The translations under genes and the position numbers were made by a program. From assembly GCA_039619475.1 (NCBI GenBank), contig CM077116.1, positions 201,213,117 to 201,277,116 on the forward strand: a DNA stretch of 64,000 nt. Reading direction: 5' to 3'. A model generated the notes under the pieces. That model was not told the DNA's origin. It saw nothing but the letters and a program-made list of their open reading frames with translations, and searched no databases. The DNA comes from Icerya purchasi. Lineage: Eukaryota; Arthropoda; Insecta; Hemiptera; Monophlebidae. Positions 25,700-36,790 of this stretch are shown piece by piece; the stretch's first letter is position 1, and each line of letters starts with the position of its first letter.

Positions 25700-26088
25700 G
25701 GAAAGGGAATTTTTAATTTTACTATTTTAATAGAATGCATAATAATATATAGTATTTCACATATTACAGCATTTCCGAGTTTTGCAATAAATTTTTACAC
25801 ACGATAACAAAAGAAACTTTTTGTTACCAAAATATTCATTATTATGATGTCACGAATTATGTTAATTAAATTTTAACTTCAAAGATATTAAAATTGATAT
25901 GAAAAAAACAGACACGTAGCAGTCGAATCGACTCATTAAAAATACAAACAACAACAAGAAAAAGCGACGGTCGGCTGATGTCACTCGGCAAATTCTTTGC
26001 ATAGGTATAACATCTATTAGCGTTGCTAATATTTGTGTACCTTTTATATAAACGACTTCTCAGTTCTTTTTACATATTCACCTACCTA

Positions 26089-26090
<2 letters not shown>
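25700..26090. other. short AT-rich stretch without recognised gene
   Basis: Nothing recognised between the RT relic and the AT microsatellite. Confidence 0.5.

Positions 26091-26091
<1 letters not shown>

Positions 26092-26122
<31 letters not shown>
26092..26122 (+). repeat. (AT)n microsatellite
   Basis: About 15 uninterrupted AT units at the left border of a family Y copy. Confidence 0.95.
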
Positions 26123-26125
<3 letters not shown>

Positions 26126-27130
26126 GCATGACGGAAATCGGCCTGTCTGTCCGTCTGCTTATTTGTGCGTGTTAATCTCACAAATTACCGAACCGATTTT
26201 ATCTTCGCATGTTCATCACTGAATAGACTGATTTGTGCGGAAAGTTTTTATGCATAATTTATAAGTTCCGATGTGATTTAGGCAACTTATGAGGGTTTCT
26301 GTCGATGAAACAGGGAAAATAGAAAGATTAAAAATACTATTTATAAAAAAAATTCCAAAAAATACCCCCATATAAAATGTTTACTACGGGAAACATGGAA
26401 CATAAACGTAAAAATTTAAATAAAATGATAACTATTTTAAAAAATAATCATAAACTCTAACTAAAATTTTGTTAATTTCTAAAACAATTAAAGAAAAAAA
26501 AAATGTTTTCATTTTTAGTTTAGTAAAATTTATTGAACTGATATATCGGTGATTTTACAGGTAATAAATTAATTTTTATAAAATGATTGACGGAGAGGTA
26601 TGAAGAACCAGAACAAAGCAGGTATCCTCAAATGTGCAATTATGGGAAATTAATTCGCAACCGGCAGGTAAAGAGACAGAAACTGTTGTCAGTTGTGTTA
26701 TATACCTTCTAGTTGAAACTTTTTATTAGATCGCGACACGTTCCAGTTATACAAAGATTCTCGATCTCTAGCGGAACGCGAGGAGCACAGTTTTTAGTTG
26801 AACGGTGACGAAATGTTACTAGAGAAAAAAAGGATTTTTATATAAATATGTTAATTAAAAATCTAAAAAAAAAACAAAAAAACAAAAGAGAAAAAGTTCA
26901 ACATTTATAGTTCAAGAAAATAAGTGGGTAAGTAGACAGACAGCTGACAGCTTATGGTTTAAGTGAATGGTATGAGGAAAATAGAATGGTCAAGAAGGAG
27001 TGATATAAACACACGCGATGAAAACAATTTAATTTTTAAAAATGACCCTTAGTTTTAATAAATATTTCAGCAAAAAAAGGTTAAGTCGTGAAAAGCAGCT
27101 TTATAGCATAGACAAGTATTAATTACATTC
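26123..27130 (+). repeat. dispersed repeat family Y, copy 1
   Basis: The head (26123-26345: GGCCTGTCTGTCCGTCTGC ... TGCATAATTTATAAGTT ... GATGAAACAGGGAAAATAGAAA) matches 31912-32140. The body (26700-27125: TTGAAACTTTTTATTAGATCGC ... GGAAAATAGAATGGTCAAGAAG ... GTGAAAAGCAGCTTTATA) matches 34900-35320. No coding capacity. Family identity is unknown to me. Confidence 0.65.
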
Positions 27131-27244
27131 AACTACATACAAAACTTTCCTTTTCACTTAGAGACGTGTCCTCTCAAGCCAAGTTTTTGCCTCCCGGATC
27201 ATAACAAATCGATAAAAGTTCTCATAGTCACCGATTCCCTACAG

Positions 27245-27690
27245 ACGTTATGATGTATTCTGGAAAACCAAAAATGCAGCGATCCGCTAATATTAAAAAT
27301 ACACTACTATCTAAGACAGTTAAACCAAACGAACAGTCGGGTGACATCCATTTGGGTCCCTGGACACATCGGGGAATCCGGTAATGAGAGGGTCAATGTG
27401 GAAGTGCGCTCGGCATTGTTCTCGCCAATGCCAGAGAATGCGGACCCACCATCGTCGATGATGCATATTTTTCTAAAGAAGTGCGAGAACCAGTGAAAAA
27501 CAGAATGGGCAGCTACGACAACGTTCTTAAAAAACATTAAGCCCACAGTCAAACCATGGTGGCCATCGGAGTGAATATTAGCCGGCTGCGAATCGGCTAC
27601 GTCACTGTCTCGCACAGTCATATAATTAGTAAATCTTCGCTTCCAACTATGTGCTTCTTCTGCGACCAGGCTGGTATACCGACAGTAGTC
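27245..27690 (+). pseudogene. non-LTR retroelement RNase H fragment
   Basis: The plus strand reads VTSIWVPGHIGESGNERVN, the histidine-containing motif of RNase HI domains (WVPGHxGIxGNExAD), then PSMPENADPP. After a frame change it reads SRLRIGYVTVSHSHII and PTMCFFCDQAGIP, the zinc-like C-terminal block of I/Jockey-type elements. The upstream RT is missing. It abuts directly the truncated Helitron copy starting near 27689, so it may be captured cargo or a neighbour by chance. Confidence 0.7.
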
Positions 27691-28358
27691 ATGAATTTTT
27701 TAAGGGTAATTTTTCCGGTCGTTCTAAATTCCATGTGATATATTCTAGACGGTTACTAGTTGCCCAGGGTAATCGCTCAGTTTAAAGTTTTAAATTGTCA
27801 TAGATAGAAGTTTAATTGTAATTTGTGATCCAATTCTGATAAGTCAAACCGTTTCCGAACTCTATTGTATAATTGAATATTTTTGTCGTTTGTGAACCAC
27901 CTTATTCGGATTATTCCGTACATTATATATGTGTACAAAATCGTAAAAATCGGTATAAATTTACTTTAAGAAATCAAATTATGTTGGAAACACGTTGTTT
28001 TTTCGTGTACAGCCCATCATCAGCTAACAGCACAGAGTGCACATTTTATTAAAAAGTATATAAATTGGGTGTGTACTATGTGTTGTTAGCTGATGTTTCC
28101 AAAGTAATTTAATTTAATTTTTTAAAGTAAATATATATTGATTTTTGTTATTAAGGGGAATAATGCCATGCTGCCACGTGAATTACATTCATTTTAATGT
28201 AATTAAAATACTTTTCATTTTGATTTTTGTACATTTATTGAATTTAATTCATTTTGAGTATTAATTTTATTTTAATAAAAAATTGAATTTAATTCAGCTA
28301 ATAAGTTAACACAACATTTATTGATTCTAAGGCGGTACGAAGTTCGCCGGGTCAACTA

Positions 28359-28359
<1 letters not shown>
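27689..28359 (+). mobile_element. Helitron copy 2, 5' end missing
   Basis: Collinear with 9857-10297 of copy 1: TTCTAGACGGTT, CAATTCTGATAAGTCAAACCG, TGCTGCCACGTGAATTA, and the terminal hairpin (28331-28348) with CTAG at 28356-28359 followed by T. About 276 bp of the 5' part of copy 1 are absent; in their place stands the RNase H fragment. Copy 2 also carries about 230 extra bases (about 27905-28135), including an inverted-repeat insert. Confidence 0.8.
27958..28133. mobile_element. MITE-like insert inside Helitron copy 2
   Basis: Absent from Helitron copy 1 at the matching position. The ends are imperfect inverted repeats: ATTTACTTTAAGAAATCAAA at the left and the complement-like AATTTTTTAAAGTAAAT at the right. 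Inside lie CATCAGCTAACA and its complement TGTTAGCTGATG. No coding capacity. The extra sequence just to the left (about 27905-27957) may belong to it too. Confidence 0.5.
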
Positions 28360-28361
<2 letters not shown>

Positions 28362-28409
<48 letters not shown>

Positions 28410-28411
28410 TA
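28362..28411 (+). repeat. (AT)n microsatellite between Helitron and family X
   Basis: About 50 bases of AT repeats begin two bases after the Helitron CTAG end and run into family X copy 2. Confidence 0.95.
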
Positions 28412-28741
28412 TTAATTACAACGTAATTCTTAGGCTACCCCCCATTAGAAAAAATGCCCCAATTTTATGTAACGTTTGTTATATTTTATAGGATTTTTGT
28501 TATTGTTATTTAAAAAATGTCACAATTTTATGCAACGAAATATGTAACGAAAAAATGTTTTAATTTTATGTAATGAAAGTTAAAAGTTAGGATAGGATTT
28601 TTGTGATTATGTTATTTTTTTTGTATCGATGCCAGTAAGAATTATGTTGTAAATTTTGATCATTTTATAGAAGAGAAAGTGACAGAAATGAAAGCAAGAG
28701 GGATCAAGGGGCATAGCCCCTTGCGAGGCCTCAATGGCCGA
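28411..28741 (+). repeat. dispersed repeat family X, copy 2
   Basis: Same start (ATTAATTACAACGTAATTC) and same end (CCCCTTGCGAGGCC, then a GGCC-TCAAT-GGCC hairpin at 28727-28739) as copy 1. It holds three tandem-like copies of the approximately 30-nt unit AAAAAATGnnnnAATTTTATG, against one in copy 1 and two in copy 3. Flanked on both sides by AT repeats. Confidence 0.75.
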
Positions 28742-28789
28742 GTTTACATATATATATATAATTATTTATAACTTTGATATTTTTTTTAT

Positions 28790-29340
28790 AATACTTGAAA
28801 ATACAATTTGATAACTGTGCAGTGTATTAGTAACGTTCCATAAAAAAATCTATTGAAATTGCAGAGAAATTAATAAAGAATTATGTCACAATAGGTTTAA
28901 TAGTTGATACCAGAAATTTTACTTACATATAAATCTTAACTCTTGACAACTACTGTGGTTCGCTGTCGTGAATGTACTTGGAGTTTATTTCAACCGATAT
29001 TTTAAAAAAAAACTAAATCCAGAGTTTATCATATAAAAAGGGAAAAATGAAAGGTTTAAACGCATATTATTACGTGCGTGAAGTCGTGAGCAAAACTATG
29101 AAGTAAGTAAACGGGCCATTTATAGAATCAGCGAATGATACGATAAAAGTTGTGAGTAAGAAATAAAAAACAGTTGATTATAATGATTTGAAAGTTATTG
29201 GACCTCGTGAAATAACACTCAGTTGACTCTAATAATTAATTTGACAATATTTAAAAAAGTAGGGTAAAAAATAAACGAAAATTTAAAAAATTGTTTATTA
29301 TAATATATGTAAATTTAAAATAAAACAAAAAGAAGTTAAT
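28790..29340 (+). repeat. dispersed repeat family Y, tail-type copy
   Basis: ATACAATTTGATAACTGTGCAG ... GTTCCATAAAAAAATCTATTGAA matches 35425-35480 and 36600-36660. The stretch around 28960 (TGAATGTACTTGGAGTTTAT) matches a segment near 31590. No coding capacity. Confidence 0.5.
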
Positions 29341-29524
29341 AATTTCTAGATAGAGATTTAATTAACATATGGGTGACGTTAAGACTAGCAACTAGGCTGA
29401 ATATCGGCCAACACAAATAGTGGGTTTTTCGTAGTCCAGCTCAGTGTGTTTTGTTCTGAGGGGTCGTATAGTTTCGGCTTCAACGATTCAACCCCGTCAC
29501 ATTTTTGCAGCGACACAATTAAAC

Positions 29525-30326
29525 CTCGTTCTTTTTCCCAGTAGACCTAGTTTAGTGTTAGCGAGTTTTTAATTATTATTTTTTCTTCAGTTAATATCAC
29601 ATTTAAGACGTAAAATAGTAATCATTAAATAAAAAAAAAAAAAAACACCCGCGCGAAATTAGGAATTAATTTGCTTAGGAAATAAATCAGTAGTTTTCAA
29701 TGATTTTTTTCGTTTATATATCGCTTAAAAAATGATTTCCTCTTATAAAGTCACTTGAAACGCTAATTATATATTCATTTAGCGCGTTATTTCAATGAGA
29801 AATTTCGACAAAAATTAGTTAATCGCGACAACAATTTCCCGTTATGACATTTTTTCTTTTTCTTTCAAGGAAAAACCATGCGCTTTATAGTAAATTTTTA
29901 CATGCACAAAAAATGAAAAATATGTTAATTTTAATAATTATGAAAAACTACTAACTCGAATAATCGATCTAGCATCCGAATTTTGTTGAAAAAATTTGTT
30001 TATTAATCTTAAGAAGTTATTCTCCTATTTTCATATTTGTTTTCAACATATATGTACACGAAGTTGAATATAATTTTCCATTCGATTAAATTTTAACAGT
30101 GATTCTTTATTTTGAACTTTTAAGTCTTCGCCTCCCAATCCTACTCTTTCTCATTTCTTTTCTTCCATTTTTCTTTCGTTAGCTTCTTTCGTTTTTACTA
30201 TCTCGATCTATTCCTCTATAGAACTTCAATTGCTTGTAATTATTGGCTTTGGGTAAACGTCTACTGCTGACATCCCTCCTCAACAAAACAAAAAAAGTTT
30301 TAACATGTTAGATCAGCATTTTCATT
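29525..30326 (+). repeat. left arm of a near-perfect 0.8-kb inverted repeat
   Basis: This 802-base arm is the reverse complement of 30600-31400. Reading both arms through, I find identity apart from one base in an A tract (15 here, 14 opposite) and four substitutions, all within the outermost ~41 bases. No reading frame of note and no recognised transposon protein. Confidence 0.95.
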
Positions 30327-30599
30327 ATTTTCCAAAAAGTGATTTTAAGCAGTTTACATTAGCTTTCATTAAATATGAGCTTTAAATGCACTATCTATAG
30401 AAACTTCAATTAATTACTTCTCTTAAAGAATAACGAACGGAAGGTATTGGCACGAATTTTTAAGTTCTCCGTTAATTTTTAAAATATTTCTTAGATAAAA
30501 TTGTCTTATTGCGGGAGTGAATTTTATTAAAAAATAAAATTGATGATGAACTATTTTTAAAATTATATTCCCGGCAGAAGTATAAACCGAGTTAAAGAA
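30327..30599. other. 273-bp spacer of the large inverted repeat
   Basis: Unique AT-rich sequence between the two arms. It would be the loop if the region were transcribed and folded. No recognised motif. Confidence 0.8.
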
Positions 30600-31400
30600 A
30601 ATGAAAATGCTGATCTAACATGTTAAAACTTTTTTTGTTTTGTTGAGGAGGGATGTCAGCAGTAGACGTTTACCCAAAGCCAATAATTACAAGCAATTGA
30701 AGTTCTATAGAGGAATAGATCGAGATAGTAAAAACGAAAGAAGCTAACGAAAGAAAAATGGAAGAAAAGAAATGAGAAAGAGTAGGATTGGGAGGCGAAG
30801 ACTTAAAAGTTCAAAATAAAGAATCACTGTTAAAATTTAATCGAATGGAAAATTATATTCAACTTCGTGTACATATATGTTGAAAACAAATATGAAAATA
30901 GGAGAATAACTTCTTAAGATTAATAAACAAATTTTTTCAACAAAATTCGGATGCTAGATCGATTATTCGAGTTAGTAGTTTTTCATAATTATTAAAATTA
31001 ACATATTTTTCATTTTTTGTGCATGTAAAAATTTACTATAAAGCGCATGGTTTTTCCTTGAAAGAAAAAGAAAAAATGTCATAACGGGAAATTGTTGTCG
31101 CGATTAACTAATTTTTGTCGAAATTTCTCATTGAAATAACGCGCTAAATGAATATATAATTAGCGTTTCAAGTGACTTTATAAGAGGAAATCATTTTTTA
31201 AGCGATATATAAACGAAAAAAATCATTGAAAACTACTGATTTATTTCCTAAGCAAATTAATTCCTAATTTCGCGCGGGTGTTTTTTTTTTTTTTATTTAA
31301 TGATTACTATTTTACGTCTTAAATGTGATATTAACTGAAGAAAAAATAATAATTAAAAACTCGCTAACATTAAACTAGGTCCACTTGGAAAAAGGACGAG
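30600..31400 (-). repeat. right arm of a near-perfect 0.8-kb inverted repeat
   Basis: Mate of 29525-30326. Similarity stops sharply after CGAG at 31400. A 94-residue frame starting at 31385 crosses the arm border and looks spurious. Confidence 0.95.
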
Positions 31401-31539
31401 ACCGAAACGATAGAAATCCTTGTTCTGATGACGTATTATTCGAAACTTCAATGGAAAAAAATTGTTACGTGGTTTTTACCGAAAATAATAGGCGAACGGG
31501 AAATCAAAAAAGTTGTGGAAGTTTAAAATCTTTTTTAAA

Positions 31540-32240
31540 AGGAGTAATCATCAAGGTCAATTACCATAGTTTGCTGCAGTGGGATGTACTTAAGGTTTGT
31601 TTTAATTGTTGTATTAGTAATAAAAAAAAAAGAAAAAGGGACAAATTTAAAGGTCTCAATAGATATTAATACGTGGACAAACTTTGGGCAAGGAACTATT
31701 GAACCGATTCTGTTCTCGTTTTCATCAATAATTCCTAAGAAAAGTTTTGGAGCAAAGTTATATAATTCTTTTTAGTACGAGTAAAACAATTTTTAAAAAA
31801 ATGTAGGAAAATAAATAAAGATCTACATTTTTTTTTTACTACGATATATAAGATCTAGATAAAACAGGAAAAACATAAATCTATTTCTAGGTACAGATTA
31901 CAAAATATATATGCAAATAAAAGTCGGAAAAATATGTCTGTTTGTAATGTCCATCTTTCCGTCTGTGCGCGCCAATTTCACGAACTACGGACCCGAGATT
32001 TTGTTCCGGTTTTCACCCGTAGATAGACTGAGTTTCGTGGAAGGTTCTAGTGCATAATTTATAAGTTTCTGGTGTAATTTAGCCGATCATAGCGGGATTT
32101 TTGTCAATGAAGCGGGGAAAATAGAAATTTAAAATGCACTCGATGATAAAATGAAAAAACCCATATTTATTACGGTAAATATTTCAGATAAAATGATTAC
32201 CATGATAAACATAAATTAAATTTAAAAAAACCTAAAATAG
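31540..32240 (+). repeat. dispersed repeat family Y, copy next to the inverted repeat
   Basis: Includes TGTACTTAAGGTTTGTTTTAA (about 31585), and a head block at 31912-32140 matching 26123-26345 (TGTCTGTTTGTAATGTCC, then GTGCATAATTTATAAGTTTC and GAAGCGGGGAAAATAGAAA). No coding capacity. Confidence 0.55.
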
Positions 32241-32244
32241 AAAT

Positions 32245-32540
32245 AATTACTATGAAACAGTACTCGTAAGAATAGGGGAAAAGGAAAAAGTTTTAGTTGA
32301 AGACATCAAAAGAAGAAAATTAAAATACATAGGGAATAAAATACGAGAAAACGGAATATTCATGTTGGCGATGCAGGGTAAAATACAGGCAAAACCGATG
32401 ATCAGAAGAAGGAAAAGATTGGAACTAATGAACACTAACATACCAGCCAACTCAACAAGTAAAAATCTGAAGGAGATTAGATCGAAAAATATACGCAATC
32501 TCTTGACTCAGGAGATACAACAACGACGACGACGGTAATT
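32245..32540 (+). pseudogene. RTE-type retroelement C-terminal fragment
   Basis: The plus strand reads VEDIKRRKLKYIGNKIRENG, then KIQAKPMIRRRKRLELMNTNI and a basic end. This fits the segment after the RT in RTE-like proteins (RRLQYFGHVMR..., GKVxGKRxRGRxRxxWLDNI). A better-preserved example lies on the minus strand at 57.5-57.9 kb. The fragment is short, so the call is tentative. The 82-residue minus-strand frame is its antisense. Confidence 0.5.
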
Positions 32541-32925
32541 ATAAATACAAGCTCTAGAGATAAACATTTTATTAATTTCTAGAGTAAGAAAAAATACCGC
32601 TTTCCGTTTGATCTCTTTTTGCGTTATTCAAAAACCGTTAAACCTCCACGACGAAATCTAAATATACTAGAAGTGGCGCTTCTAGCCCAAGAGCTATAAA
32701 AAAGTGTTTTTATTAGTTTTTATAGAAAAATAATGAATCCAGTAACAGAATTTTTAATAGTTGCTACCGGAAACATTATTTACATTCCAATTTTAAATCC
32801 TTGCTCGACAGCTAAGCTTTGTTGTTACGGTAATAAATTTATTTTAACGAAATTTTCAACGGGAAGGTTAGAAGGTGCAGAAAAAAAAGGACGTGTTTTC
32901 TTAAATATACAATTATGTGGCAACT
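32541..32925. other. short stretch without recognised gene
   Basis: Nothing recognised. The 64-residue frame at 32733-32927 resembles no known protein. Confidence 0.45.
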
Positions 32926-34800
32926 GATTTATTTATTTATTTTCCATCACAACTGACCAGTTTTAGTGGTCATTTAGCGATTAATTTATTGCGATAAAGA
33001 AAGTTTTATGGAGAGGTAGTACTCAGTAGTACTCCCACTGAACTTAATAATGGCTGGGCAAGGTCTAAAGGCTTAACAGTCTGCGTATTTCACCGGAGTT
33101 ATCCAGCAAGTTGTTAGCTAGTGGGTTCATATGAACGCTAAGTCTGGCGACATGTTCATTTGCTTGTTTTTTGATTTCATCCCACACAGACATGACATTC
33201 AAGTCATTATGGAGGGTATAATTTGAGACGTACCAGGGGGCTGCAGTAATGGTTCTCAATACCCTATTTTGATATCGTTGCATTTTCTGTAAGTTCGATA
33301 TTTCTGCGCAGCCCCACAGCTGTATACCGTACAGCCAGATCGGTTTTACAGCTACTATTTTATATAATAGAGTTTTATTGTCTAACGATAAGGCCGATCT
33401 CTTAGCTAACAGCCACGACATGGTTCTAGTTTTAAACCTCAAATGCTCGATTTTTTTCTGAATGTGAGTACTCCAGGTCAGCCTATAAGTGCATGCCTAA
33501 ATACTTTACGTTATTGGCATTTGATATTACGACGTTATTTATTTTGATTCGTAGGCGTTCAATTTTTCGATTTGTAAATGAAATATGCGTCGACTTACTT
33601 TCATTGACTACTACGCGCCATCGTTTTAGTCAAGTTTCCACATGCCGAAGTGACTCCTGCAGTTTTTCCGTGGCTATGTTTTCACACTTATCAATGGCCA
33701 AGATGGCTGCGTCATCCGTGTACAAAGCTACTTCCGTATTACCCAGCACGGGGAAGTCGGACGTGTAGATTAGGTACAATATTGGACCCAGAACGCTCAC
33801 CCGCGGAACCCCAGCCCTTACCGAAAAAATATCTGAGCATTCATCGGTTATTTTCACTCGAAAATATCTTTCTTGTATATACGAATTTAAATAGTAGATA
33901 GAAGGAGTGAGGAAGCAGAAGTTTAATTTTATACAATAATCCTTGATGTCATAGCCTATCGAAAGCCTGCTGGACATCCAGAAACGCGGCCGTACAAATA
34001 TTCTTCTTTTCCAAGCTATTTTCAATAATCTTCGTTAGTCGTTGTGATGCTTACGAAAACCAAATTGAAAATCAGGAATAATTGTATTAGTAAATAGTAT
34101 TGGAAACAGCCGTTTTAAGATTAATTTTTCCAGTATCTTTGAGAGGACAGGAAGCAACGAGATGGGTCTATATGATGAGACCAGCTCAGACGGTTTGCCA
34201 GGCTTCGGTATAACAATTATCTGCGAGAACGTTCAAGCCAGTGGAAAATGTTGATTACGAAGGACAGCGTTATTATACATTTACGTTATAAATGCAATAC
34301 TTTTACGTGGTAATTCATTTAAAAACTCCGTTGTGATTAAATCAAATCCGGGGGGCTCTTTCTCCGTTTCATATTTTTCAAGAGTTGCTGTATCTCACTA
34401 GGGGCAATCGGTGTTACAGGTAAACTCATTTGCAGTGGTTTATCCAGGTATTCGACGATATCTGTGTAGTCAGCAGCTTGAGGATTTGGTGTAAATACAT
34501 CGTAAAAATAATTGGCAAAAAGCGCCGCTTTATCGAAGTTAGTGCGAGTCCAGCTACCGTCGGGTTTTTGTATTAGCGGAATAAACACAGTTGGCCGTTG
34601 AAAATGTTTGGTCGCTTTGCACAGTGAGTAATCGTCGTTTTTGGTCGGCGACAAACTCGACATAAATGTTGCAAGCGTTTCGTCTTTATTTTCACGCAGT
34701 ACTTTACGCAGCTGCTTGGTTTTTCTATTTAGCTGAATTTTAATAGCCGGATTTCTCGTCGTATTGTCCAGGTTTTTTGTAATTTCCTTACTCACGCACT
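32926..34800 (-). pseudogene. Jockey-clade ORF2 relic, 5'-truncated
   Basis: The minus strand carries three blocks in different frames. Block 1 (34795-34337) covers the linker after the endonuclease, with SSLSPTKNDDYSL and PSEIQQLLKNMKRRKSP. A bridging part reads PKPGKPSELVSSYRPISLLP. Block 2 (34025-33630) is the RT core, where the usual PQGSVLGP reads PRVSVLGP and the catalytic box reads YTDD. Block 3 (33442-33065) is the thumb region: LWGCAEISNLQKMQRYQNRVLR, APWYVSNYTLHNDL. The endonuclease is missing, so the copy starts at about residue 296 of the full-length element at 43.8-48.4 kb. Its 3' end keeps the same terminal hairpin and a TAAA tail. It is dead through frameshifts and motif changes. 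Confidence 0.9.
32954..32972 (-). other. 3'-terminal hairpin of the Jockey relic
   Basis: TGACCA and TGGTCA pair around a 7-nt loop, just before the GTGATGGAAAA-type end. It matches the hairpin at 43820-43834 with one compensatory base-pair change. Confidence 0.65.
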
Positions 34801-34859
34801 AGTGTTAGTATATGTTTTGGGATATTACTAGACGGCTTGCATTTATAACGGATAATTCT

Positions 34860-35500
34860 ATATAGAGAGGGGAGAACTATGTGTCAATCGTTGATTTTAC
34901 ATATCTTTAAAATGACTACTGTATCTTTAGCTGAGTGAAACTTTTTGTTAGATCGCAACAGATACAGATTATAGGAATAGCGAAAATCACGAACTGAATT
35001 TTTAAATTTTATTTTTTCGTTTTTATCGAAGCGCGATAAATACGCTTCTTAGAGAGAGAAAAACTCTTTAGATATATTAATTAAAAACTCCCTTCTCAAA
35101 AAAATAAACATTATGCACATTTAAAGCCTAAGGATGCAAGCTGAAAATTAAATGGGACAATTCACAGAATAAGGGAATTGTTCCAGGAAAATGGAATGGT
35201 CAAGAAGTAAAAACAGATGATTATAGTGATGAAAGCAATGTGATTTTCAGAAATGAAACTAAGATTACTCTAATAAGTATTTTAGCAAAAAAGGTGAAGT
35301 CATGAAAAGCAGCTCCACAACAAAGTAATTTTGAAGTGTTGAATATTCGCAAGTTTTAATTTTGCAAAAATAAGATAATTTTTTATAATAATATCTTTTA
35401 ATATTTTTTTAAATATTTCATTATACAATTTAGTAACTATGAAGTGTATTAATAAAGTTCTGTAAAAAAATATATTGAAGGTACGGAGAAAGCATTATCA
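34860..35500 (+). repeat. dispersed repeat family Y, copy
   Basis: TGAAACTTTTTGTTAGATCGC, GGAAAATGGAATGGTCAAGAA, GTCATGAAAAGCAGCTCCA and then AGTAACTATGAAGTGTATTAA correspond in order to blocks at 26710-27120 and 28800-28850. Non-coding. Confidence 0.6.
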
Positions 35501-36310
35501 GTTCCCTCTTTCCTTTCTTAAGTACTCATCATTAATGGCTCTAGGGGGCTTAGTGGTGTCGGGGCTTCCTTTATTATCCCTGTTTTTAATTTTTCTGAAT
35601 CCTTTCGTCTTCCGCCTTTCTGTTCTATTTTCACAAATGAATTAATTACTATCTTGCGTGCAATTATTTATATCTCCTCCAATCGTAACTTTTTCCACTA
35701 TCTGATAATATCTGACTCCATGAGTGCCCTTCAGGCTATCAGTTTACCTCCCCCCCCCCTTCAGACTTCATCATTATACGATCTCTTATACACAATCTTT
35801 CCTTTCATCATTCTATCCGCGATGATCTGCTGTGGATCCTAGGTCATAAACGCGTCGACGGTAACGAAATGGTGGATGCTTTAACTCAGGTTGCTGCCCG
35901 CTCCCGCTTTTACTTTAAAAAGATTCCTAGTACTAATCTATTGTCCTTAAGTAAGACATTTCACTTTAAATTTTACCAATGATCGTTCCTTCTACCTCTC
36001 AATTTAACCTAACCTTCCTATTAATTCTTGGTTCTCAGAATTCCATTTTTTTCCACGTTCTGTCACTGTCCCTATTATTCGCCTACGCTTCAATCACACT
36101 CTATTGCCCGCTTCCCGTTTTTGTCTCCCTTTGATTTTCTCTCCTCTTATTGTCACCTATATCCGAATGAGGAACTTATCTGTGATGCTAAACACATTTT
36201 CTTTGAGTGTTCTGCTCTTTCTGCGGAACGCTCTTCCCTTTATTTACTCCTTCTAAAGTCAAGTCTTCCTTCTCTCTCATGCGGAACACTAAAAGGATTC
36301 ATTTACTAAG
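35500..36310 (+). pseudogene. non-LTR retroelement relic: RNase H domain and C-terminus
   Basis: The plus strand reads IISDSMSALQAIS, the RNase H segment with the conserved D-S-x-SAL. It then reads ILGHKRVDGNEMVDALTQVAARS, which matches the (P)GHxxIxGNExAD block. After that come IIRLRFNHTLLPASRF and LICDAKHIFFECSALSAERS. Together these are the C-terminal portion of an I/Jockey-type ORF2 with RNase H. Frame changes separate the parts and the RT is missing. The pieces near 22.6, 43.2 and 59.7 kb belong to the same kind of element. Confidence 0.75.
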
Positions 36311-36329
36311 AAATAATCAAAATAATGAA

Positions 36330-36790
36330 GAAAGTGAGAAATTTGTTCAGTAAATGACAGACAGACCCATTCTTTACGAAGAGCAAGAGAATTCTCAGTT
36401 AAGTGAAACTCCAGACTTTTTGATGTTGATTGTCTAATAATTATTTCGATAAAGAATGTACAAATTTATACTTAAAAAACCGCGGAAAACAGCTTTATAA
36501 CGCAGGCGTAGCATTAGATCACTGCATAATAGTGGGTATTAATTAAGTAAATATATACATTACATTACAAATAATTGTTTTATAATAATGTTCATTAATT
36601 TTTTTTAAATTGTAATTCTGTAGTTCCGAAATGTTCCATGAATAAATCGATCTCGTTAAAATTAAAAAAAATTTAAATTACAGAGACTGCAACAGAAGTT
36701 TCAATAGTTATAATCACCACTAACTATTATTGTTTGTCGTCGTAGGCTCTATTTAATGTTTGTTTTGATTATTAACATTAGTATAGTATG
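36330..36790 (+). repeat. dispersed repeat family Y, copy
   Basis: CAGTTAAGTGAAACT, GGAAAACAGCTTTATA and AAATGTTCCATGAATAAATCG match blocks of the other Y copies in the same order, though more diverged. Non-coding. Confidence 0.45.
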
